Origin: Callaeas wilsoni
Lineage: Eukaryota; Chordata; Aves; Passeriformes; Callaeidae
NCBI GenBank assembly: GCA_013398955.1
Contig: VWPU01014839.1
Coordinates: 20,012 to 84,011, forward strand
Direction: 5' to 3'
Length of the DNA: 64,000 nt
Shown: one piece after another, positions 61,101 to 64,000 of the stretch
Numbering within the stretch: position 1 is the stretch's first letter
Layout: each line of letters opens with the position of its first letter
Notes under the pieces: model-generated
Databases searched by the model: none
Told to the model about the DNA's origin: nothing
Seen by the model: only the letters and a program-made list of their open reading frames with translations
Made by a program: the position numbers and the translations under genes

Positions 61101-63980
61101 TTTGTACTGAACTACCCAGAGGCCTCTCTGCTTCACAAAAATGCTTAAGTTTTATTGCAAATTCAACCTTATTAACAGTGCAAAGTTCCTCTTGTTTTTC
61201 TGAAACAGCCAAAGACTGTTGACTTCAATAATTATTTCTCCAGTAATCAGTGATTCAACTGATTCAACTCAGCATGCCACAACACTGTTCTATACTTTCT
61301 CGCTGTTTCCTAAATGATTAAGAGTTCTAACAAAAAAGCCTTTGCAAGTTTGTAATTGCTTATAAAAGAAAAAATATCCAACCTCTTCCCCAACATCACT
61401 TGGCTACCAGTTGACACTACCATTCCCTAAATCAGCACCACTATAATGTGTTCCAGTGAGGGTTGGTTTACTGGTTTCTAAACTCTAGGATACACTACTG
61501 AGAAATCCTGCTGAATAAATACCCCATTGTGAACAATTTCACATAAGGAGCTATGGCAGCTGTTGCATATGCATTGGCTCCTTCTTGGAGATCACATTCC
61601 AATCTTCTGCTGGGTGGTGTCATGCTAGTTTCCTTCCAGAGAGCCATCTCCTTGCCAGCTAATAGCAGAGCCTACCTGCTGGGCTGCTACAAGACAGAAA
61701 TGGTTCTCATCTGAAAAGCACAAAGAGGAGGTACCAGCTTCCTGAATTTTCACAGCTGACCTCAGAAAAGTATTTTGTATATTTCTATTAAATTTCTCCA
61801 AAACGTTATATGAGTAATATTCCTCATGGGCTTTATTTATCTTCAGTATTCTATCAGGTGTTTGTAAAATCTAAAGAGATAGGATGAATCAGGAGTTATG
61901 GCTGTGTTCTGAGAGTCTGCAGCATGGTCTTACACTAGAAGATGAAACTCTGTATCTTCTCTGATGGATTGATCTTAAATACAAATACATATTCAGTGGG
62001 TAATCTGGACAAAAAGTGGGCCATGATACTTAAAGGCATCTTAGTAAGGGATGCCATGACAAGAAAGAGCGAACATCATATTTTATACATATTTTTATTT
62101 TATTTATTTATTTTAATTTTCATGGAAAACAATGCATGTGTCACAATTTTATCGCCTCTTAATCTACATGTCATTAAGAAAAAAAATCAAACCACAGGAA
62201 TTCAAAATAGATCACTGTGTTTAGAAATGTTTAGTATGTAAGGAAAATAAATGCCTCACTTACAGCACAAAACTCTGTGATGTACACTAAATGTTCATCT
62301 ATGGTGTGCACAGAACTGTATTTGCAAACAGTAATTTACAGAGTACCTGTCAGGGATCAATAGAACAATGAATGCCTGCTGAACCACAACTGTGGACTCA
62401 CCTTTGGTGATTTTAAAGATTCAGCTAGACAAAAGTCATATATGTCATGGTAACAAAAATCTCATAGTCAAAACTGTCCTTTAACTCCAAAAATTGTATT
62501 AGGGTAACAGCAATATATTATAAAATCAACATCAACACTGACATATTAAAATTGGCCCAAAATAAATGCAACAGAGGGATACAAAAGGCATCCAGTTGAA
62601 AGAGGATCACTTTGTCCAAGTTGGATAATGGACTTCTGCCTTATCAAGAGATCATATTAAACCCTTTCTTCTGACCACATGTTGCCTGGAGCCTGATGAA
62701 GTAAGCCTTCAACTCTGTAAGCCTTTAAGTCCTTTTAAAAATTTTTGTTGTAGTTTTGCCCAGCGATTCATATTACCATTTATAAGGTAAACAGAATTTT
62801 GTTTGCACACACTTTTAAAACTTTTAGTGCCATCTCACAACTGATCAAAGGTTTAAAGTGAAGGTAGTCAGCTCCTTAGAAAAATGTTATACTGCCAGAA
62901 AAGCAAAGGTTGGGCACAAGAAATCAGGTTCAAGAAATGAAGCCAAAACCCATTCTTTTACTTACATTCTTATACATATTTCTCTATAATAATCAGTGAC
63001 TTTTTTGATTTAAAGCTGAGGACATTAGCAAAATCTCACAGTATTTTTAGACAGTGTTTATTAAATAAACACTGTATCTTAGTTCCTTCAGGGATGCAAA
63101 GGGATGCAACTGTTGCACGGTTCACCTGGTGGCCTGATGCACGGATGGGCATCCGTGTTTTCACGGCGTTTTGCCTGCACATTACCTCTGCCACATACTC
63201 TGTATAACCGAGGCAACCGCGGGGATCAATGCCATGCCCGCTGCGGCTCCTGGAGACCGGGAAAGATGGAACAAGGCGGGTCTTGGAGGCGTTAAGGGAG
63301 GCCGCGAGCGGGGCGAGGTGCGGCAGGAGCCGCGCTGGTCTTGTCACGGCTGGGAGCCGCGTCCTGGGTGCCTCTGCCGGCCCGCAGAGCTGCGGGTACC
63401 GCTGCCGGGACCGCTGCCAGCGCCGCTGCCAGCCACTGCCGGTACCGCTGCCAGCCCCTGCCGGCCCGCAGACCCTCCCGGCACCTGGCAGGCGGCAAAC
63501 GGGGCGCCGGCACCCGGCACCCGGCACCCGGCCGGCCCCAGCCCCGGCCCCGGCCCTGCGCGCCCCCGCGGACACGCGCGCACAGACACACAGACGGACG
63601 CGCACACACACACACGCAGACTCTTACTTGATGTCCTCCCAGACGGCGGGGCCGTAGTTGCGGATGACCAGCAGCTCCAGGGCGTGATTGACGAAGCCGT
63701 ACTGTGGGGCAAGGCGAGGCCGTGGCACGGTCAGGCACCGGGCGGCAGGAGAGCCCCTTCCCCCGCCCCGCAGCATCCCACCCCACCCTTCCCATCACCC
63801 CGGCGGGAAGCGACCCCACCGAAACATCACCCCATCTCTCCCCGAAACAAAGGGCTGGGGCCCAGCTTCCCGCTTCCCAAGTGGCTTCAGCCGCTTCCCT
63901 CCCACCACGGGCCCGGTGCCGGGCAGAGCGGACGCGCCCCGGCCCCCGGGCAGGGCGGGCGGCCCGGCGGAGCTCACCAT
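22078..63980 (-). CDS. GUCY1B1: GUCY1B1 (soluble guanylate cyclase beta-1 subunit), complete coding region, 14 exons
   Basis: The joined exons give 619 codons plus TGA, the length I recall for the human protein, with near-identity throughout. The H-NOX domain is at about residues 1-185: His105 is the proximal heme ligand, and the YxSxR motif is Y135/S137/R139, with C78, C122 and P118 also present. Next come a PAS-like H-NOXA domain (about 205-315, C214 present), a signalling helix/coiled coil (about 350-395) and the class III cyclase domain (about 410-610). The cyclase domain has E473 and C541 (guanine recognition) and N548 and R552. As in other beta subunits, residue 426 in FSGIVGFN is Gly where the alpha subunit has a metal-binding Asp. 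The protein acts in the cytosol as a heterodimer with GUCY1A1, converting GTP to cGMP when NO binds heme. Exons: 63978-63980, 63628-63701, 47091-47191, 45963-46081, 41377-41574, 32559-32789, 32043-32159, 31078-31211, 30073-30270, 28123-28360, 27144-27284, 25812-25966, 25371-25497 and 22078-22101. There is no frameshift and no premature stop. Confidence 0.97.
22102..25370 (-). other. GUCY1B1 intron 13, 3.3 kb
   Basis: GT-AG intron (donor GTATGAG at 25364-25370). It is AT-rich unique sequence with no repeat or gene recognised. If splicing failed here, translation would read two codons into the intron (GTA TGA) and stop. Confidence 0.8.
25371..25497 (-). CDS. GUCY1B1: GUCY1B1 exon 13 (end of cyclase domain)
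   Basis: It encodes residues 570 (Arg, last base) to 612. It starts [20 protein letters not shown], continues through [12 protein letters not shown] and ends SRKSTETE. The acceptor TTTCAG and donor GTATGAG fit. This is the C-terminal beta-alpha part of the class III cyclase fold. Confidence 0.97.
25812..25966 (-). CDS. GUCY1B1: GUCY1B1 exon 12 (cyclase active-site strand)
   Basis: It encodes residues 519-569 plus two bases of Arg570. It starts [17 protein letters not shown] and contains [20 protein letters not shown], with C541, N548 and R552 of the nucleotide site. The acceptor CCAAAG and donor GTGAGTGG fit. Confidence 0.98.
25967..27143 (-). other. GUCY1B1 intron 11, 1.2 kb
   Basis: GT-AG intron (donor GTTAGT). 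It is AT-rich, with no repeat or gene recognised. Confidence 0.8.
27144..27284 (-). CDS. GUCY1B1: GUCY1B1 exon 11 (cyclase domain)
   Basis: It encodes residues 472-518: [20 protein letters not shown], then [19 protein letters not shown] and QVDGEPVQ. E473 is the guanine-contacting glutamate. The exon is a whole number of codons (47), flanked by CTTGATAG and GTTAGT. Confidence 0.98.
27285..28122 (-). other. GUCY1B1 intron 10, 0.84 kb
   Basis: GT-AG intron with nothing recognised beyond AT-rich sequence. Confidence 0.8.
28123..28360 (-). CDS. GUCY1B1: GUCY1B1 exon 10 (start of cyclase domain)
   Basis: It completes Thr392 and encodes residues 393-471: [20 protein letters not shown], then [20 protein letters not shown] and on to [10 protein letters not shown]. 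Gly426 in FSGIVGFN occupies the position of the catalytic metal-binding Asp of alpha subunits, as expected for beta. The acceptor GTGCAG and donor GTAAGC fit. Confidence 0.98.
28361..30072 (-). other. GUCY1B1 intron 9, 1.7 kb
   Basis: GT-AG intron. It is AT-rich unique sequence. Plus-strand ORFs running over 28326-28577 are partly shadows of exon 10. Confidence 0.8.
30073..30270 (-). CDS. GUCY1B1: GUCY1B1 exon 9 (signalling helix / coiled coil)
   Basis: It encodes residues 326-391 plus two bases of Thr392: [20 protein letters not shown], then the long charged helix [20 protein letters not shown] ending EDEKKKTD. The heptad-like leucines fit the dimerising coiled coil that links the PAS and cyclase domains. 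The acceptor TTTGCAG and donor GTAAGA fit. Confidence 0.98.
30271..31077 (-). other. GUCY1B1 intron 8, 0.8 kb
   Basis: GT-AG intron with nothing recognised inside. Minus-strand ORFs here (30253-30633) match nothing known. Confidence 0.8.
31078..31211 (-). CDS. GUCY1B1: GUCY1B1 exon 8 (end of H-NOXA/PAS domain)
   Basis: It encodes residues 282-325 plus two bases of Ser326: [20 protein letters not shown], then [20 protein letters not shown] and LCSP. The acceptor CATCACCAG and donor GTACTT fit. These are the last strands of the PAS fold. Confidence 0.98.
31212..32042 (-). other. GUCY1B1 intron 7, 0.83 kb
   Basis: GT-AG intron with no repeat recognised. The 89-codon plus-strand ORF at 31602-31871 matches nothing I know. 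Confidence 0.8.
32043..32159 (-). CDS. GUCY1B1: GUCY1B1 exon 7 (H-NOXA/PAS domain)
   Basis: It encodes residues 243-281: [20 protein letters not shown], then [19 protein letters not shown]. It is 39 whole codons between acceptor ATTCTAG and donor GTAACT. No ORF finder would report it separately, but its match to the family is unambiguous. Confidence 0.98.
32160..32558 (-). other. GUCY1B1 intron 6, 0.4 kb
   Basis: Short GT-AG intron with nothing recognised inside. Confidence 0.85.
32559..32789 (-). CDS. GUCY1B1: GUCY1B1 exon 6 (H-NOX to PAS linker and PAS start)
   Basis: It encodes residues 166-242: [20 protein letters not shown], an acidic linker ([20 protein letters not shown]), then [20 protein letters not shown] to IYRVLPQ. 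Cys214, cited for the beta-1 subunit, is the C of TFCK. It is 77 whole codons between CTCTAG and GTTAGA. Confidence 0.98.
37674..37691. repeat. (AT)n microsatellite
   Basis: Nine AT dinucleotides inside GUCY1B1 intron 5, flanked by related TGCATACATA sequence. Confidence 0.9.
37862..38424 (+). mobile_element. CR1 LINE fragment (about 0.56 kb), plus orientation
   Basis: It reads CR1 in sense on the plus strand: 'ggccacacctggagtgctgt', 'cctcagtacaagagagac', 'ctgttcagcctggagaagag' and finally 'ggtcccttccaacctcaacc' at the 3' end. It is 5'-truncated. The ORFs predicted over 37834-38437 in several frames are repeat-derived. It lies antisense to GUCY1B1, in intron 5. Confidence 0.95.
41377..41574 (-). 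CDS. GUCY1B1: GUCY1B1 exon 5 (heme-binding core of H-NOX)
   Basis: It encodes residues 100-165: [20 protein letters not shown], then [20 protein letters not shown] and on to TEIDMK. His105 (proximal heme ligand), Pro118, Cys122 and the Y135-x-S137-x-R139 heme-propionate motif are all here and intact. It is 66 whole codons between TTCCAG and GTAATG. Confidence 0.99.
41575..45962 (-). other. GUCY1B1 intron 4, 4.4 kb
   Basis: GT-AG intron. It contains a small triplication of ggctccaa (42421-42428, 42429-42436 and 42444-42451) and AT-rich unique sequence. No transposon or gene was recognised; ORFs of up to 110 codons show no family resemblance. Confidence 0.8.
45963..46081 (-). CDS. GUCY1B1: GUCY1B1 exon 4 (H-NOX domain)
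   Basis: It completes Asn60 and encodes residues 61-99: [20 protein letters not shown], then [19 protein letters not shown]. Cys78 is present in FVFCQE. The acceptor TTAACTAG and donor GTAAGA fit. It was found by reading the minus strand and is too short to stand out as an ORF. Confidence 0.98.
46082..47090 (-). other. GUCY1B1 intron 3, 1.0 kb
   Basis: GT-AG intron (donor GTAAGT). It contains a short (TTCA)n-type tract at 46701-46722 and nothing else recognised. Confidence 0.8.
46701..46722. repeat. (TTCA/TTTC)n short tetranucleotide repeat
   Basis: Five TTCATT-type units with one TTTC interruption, in GUCY1B1 intron 3. Confidence 0.8.
47091..47191 (-). CDS. GUCY1B1: GUCY1B1 exon 3 (H-NOX domain)
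   Basis: It completes Lys26 and encodes residues 27-59: [20 protein letters not shown], then [13 protein letters not shown], plus the first base of Asn60. The acceptor TTTTTAG and donor GTAAGT fit, and the phases match exons 2 and 4. Confidence 0.98.
47965..48290 (-). other. Unidentified GC-rich segment with a 10-base A tract at one end
   Basis: This block is markedly GC-rich against AT-rich intron flanks. On the minus strand it ends in A10 (T10 at 47965-47974 on plus). It reads openly in several frames (for example 47962-48249 minus and 47840-48289 plus), as GC-rich DNA often does, with no recognised protein. It could be a retrocopy or an unlisted repeat. There is no clear poly(A) signal or target-site duplication. 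Confidence 0.35.
48556..49106 (-). mobile_element. Probable solo LTR of an endogenous retrovirus (551 bp)
   Basis: On the minus strand it begins TGTGGTGAATGAACC. It has a TATA-like CCTTTAAAAAGCC about 280 bp in and a poly(A) signal AATAAA at 48780-48785, followed by about 220 bp of GC-rich U5-like sequence. An 11-base direct repeat, acaagagagta, flanks it (48545-48555 and 49107-49117). The right terminus is canonical (CA on plus, TG on minus), but the other end is TA rather than TG/CA. No internal retroviral genes are present. It lies in the same orientation as GUCY1B1, in intron 2. Confidence is good that it is an inserted LTR-like element and lower for its class. Confidence 0.7.
51551..51955 (-). 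mobile_element. Solo LTR of an endogenous retrovirus (405 bp) with 6-bp target duplication
   Basis: The ends are exact: TG at 51551 and CA at 51955, flanked by the perfect 6-base duplication tgaatt (51545-51550 and 51956-51961). On the minus strand it contains AGCCAATCA and TTAACCAATTAG boxes, a poly(A) signal AATAAA (51623-51628) and about 70 bp of R/U5. A 6-bp duplication is typical of beta/alpharetrovirus-like (ERVK-class) elements. No internal region remains, so it arose by LTR-LTR recombination. It has the same orientation as GUCY1B1. One ambiguous base (N) is at 51858. Confidence 0.93.
62089..62120. repeat. (ATTT)n-like low-complexity tract
   Basis: A short run of ATTT/TTTA units in GUCY1B1 intron 2. 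Confidence 0.8.
63051..63075. repeat. 25-base near-perfect palindrome
   Basis: The arms ACAGTGTTTATT and AATAAACACTGT are exact reverse complements around a single central A. Each arm carries a TGTTTATT-like core resembling a forkhead-box site. It lies in GUCY1B1 intron 2 about 0.9 kb from the start codon, just outside the CpG island. Confidence 0.85.
63395..63560. repeat. GC-rich imperfect tandem repeats inside the CpG island
   Basis: Degenerate units around accgctgccag (about 63395-63470) are followed by three perfect cacccgg units (63511-63531) and then by C-runs spaced by two bases (63536-63556). They lie at the start of GUCY1B1 intron 2. Confidence 0.8.
63586..63616. repeat. CA-rich microsatellite next to exon 2
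   Basis: A (CA)n run with CG and GA interruptions, ending about 11 bases downstream of the exon 2 splice donor in the direction of transcription. In the RNA it appears as a GU-rich tract. Confidence 0.8.
63628..63701 (-). CDS. GUCY1B1: GUCY1B1 exon 2 (H-NOX N-terminus)
   Basis: The acceptor CCCCACAG is followed by codons for [20 protein letters not shown] and WEDI, plus two bases of Lys26. The donor is GTAAGA. It starts at codon 2, so the ATG must come from an upstream exon. The text is identical to the mammalian N-terminus as I recall it, apart from A for E in GPAV. Confidence 0.98.
63702..63977 (-). other. GUCY1B1 intron 1, 276 bp
   Basis: Short GC-rich GT-AG intron (donor GTGAGC, acceptor CCCCACAG) lying wholly inside the CpG island. 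The 61-codon ORF starting at the real ATG runs directly into this intron and is not coding beyond its first codon. Confidence 0.9.
63978..63980 (-). CDS. GUCY1B1: GUCY1B1 exon 1 coding part (ATG only)
   Basis: The sequence GGCACCATG is followed directly by the donor GTGAGC, so this exon contributes only the initiator Met and exon 2 begins at codon 2 (Tyr). This matches my memory of the mammalian gene. The genome shows CACCATGG, but the +4 G is intronic; the mRNA reads CACCATG followed by TAC. A at -3 still gives good initiation context. Confidence 0.93.
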
Positions 63981-64000
63981 GGTGCCGCCGCCGCCGCCGC
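63981..64000 (-). other. GUCY1B1 5' UTR end with GGC triplet repeat
   Basis: Directly upstream of the ATG, the minus strand carries at least five GCG/GGC triplets that continue to the window edge. The repeat would lie in the 5' UTR of the mRNA, and its full length is not visible. Confidence 0.8.

Larger units (their letters stand above)
47192..63627 (-). other. GUCY1B1 intron 2, 16.4 kb
   Basis: The largest intron, running from the CpG island to exon 3. It holds two solo LTRs (48556-49106 and 51551-51955), a GC-rich patch (about 48040-48290), an (ATTT)-rich tract near 62090-62120, a 25-base palindrome (63051-63075) and GC-rich tandem modules (63395-63560). The remainder is AT-rich unique sequence in which I see no gene. 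Confidence 0.8.
63090..64000 (-). promoter_or_regulatory. CpG island / promoter region of GUCY1B1
   Basis: There is an abrupt change from AT-rich intron to very GC- and CpG-rich DNA that reaches the window edge and contains the 5' UTR end, exon 1, intron 1, exon 2 and early intron 2. It is typical of a TATA-less vertebrate CpG-island promoter. The transcription start itself is probably beyond 64000. Many long ORFs here in all frames are composition artefacts. Confidence 0.85.

Noticed and set aside
63036..63819. Overlapping ORFs of 113-191 codons in both directions in the GC-rich region
   Set aside because: They arise from CpG-island composition with few stop codons, run across real splice sites of GUCY1B1 exon 2, and are Arg/Ala/Pro/Gly-rich without a domain.
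1..64000. Search for CRISPR arrays, operons, tRNA or rRNA genes
   Set aside because: The window is vertebrate nuclear DNA. No regularly spaced repeat array, tRNA cloverleaf or rRNA segment was recognised by reading.

Overview
The window is vertebrate nuclear DNA and almost certainly avian. It has long AT-rich introns with GT-AG boundaries, several 5'-truncated CR1 LINE fragments of the kind typical of birds, solo retroviral LTRs and a CpG-island promoter. Two protein-coding genes can be read exon by exon, and they converge on each other.

Left side, plus strand (1-7376): the last four coding exons of ASIC5, a DEG/ENaC-family ion channel also known as BASIC, INAC or ACCN5. They encode the distal extracellular domain, the GAS selectivity filter, TM2 and the short cytosolic tail, ending in TAG at 7374-7376. 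The upstream exons lie outside the window. Two CR1 copies sit in one of its introns.

Middle (7377 to about 20780): a convergent intergenic spacer of roughly 13 kb. It holds a GT microsatellite, a CR1 fragment, a 44-bp local duplication and an imperfect hairpin, and no gene that I can support.

Right side, minus strand (about 20780 to 64000): the complete coding region of GUCY1B1, the heme-binding beta-1 subunit of soluble guanylate cyclase. I resolved 14 coding exons, all with GT-AG introns and compatible phases. They sum to 619 codons plus a stop, the length I recall for the human protein. Exon 1 contributes only the ATG. Exon 14 contributes seven codons and the stop. The CpG island at about 63090-64000 covers the start codon, intron 1, exon 2 and the start of intron 2. 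Intron 2 (16.4 kb) holds two solo LTRs in the same orientation as the gene, and intron 5 holds a CR1.

The order ASIC5 / GUCY1B1 in convergent orientation matches the mammalian 4q32-type neighbourhood as I recall it, so GUCY1A1 would be expected beyond position 64000. The two genes are not known to act together: GUCY1B1 pairs with GUCY1A1 to make cGMP in response to nitric oxide, while ASIC5 is a sodium-permeable channel. I found no previously undescribed system here. The points most worth checking are the two sense-oriented LTRs with poly(A) signals in intron 2, the minimal first and last coding exons of GUCY1B1, and a few palindromic or GC-rich segments that no gene or recognised repeat explains.
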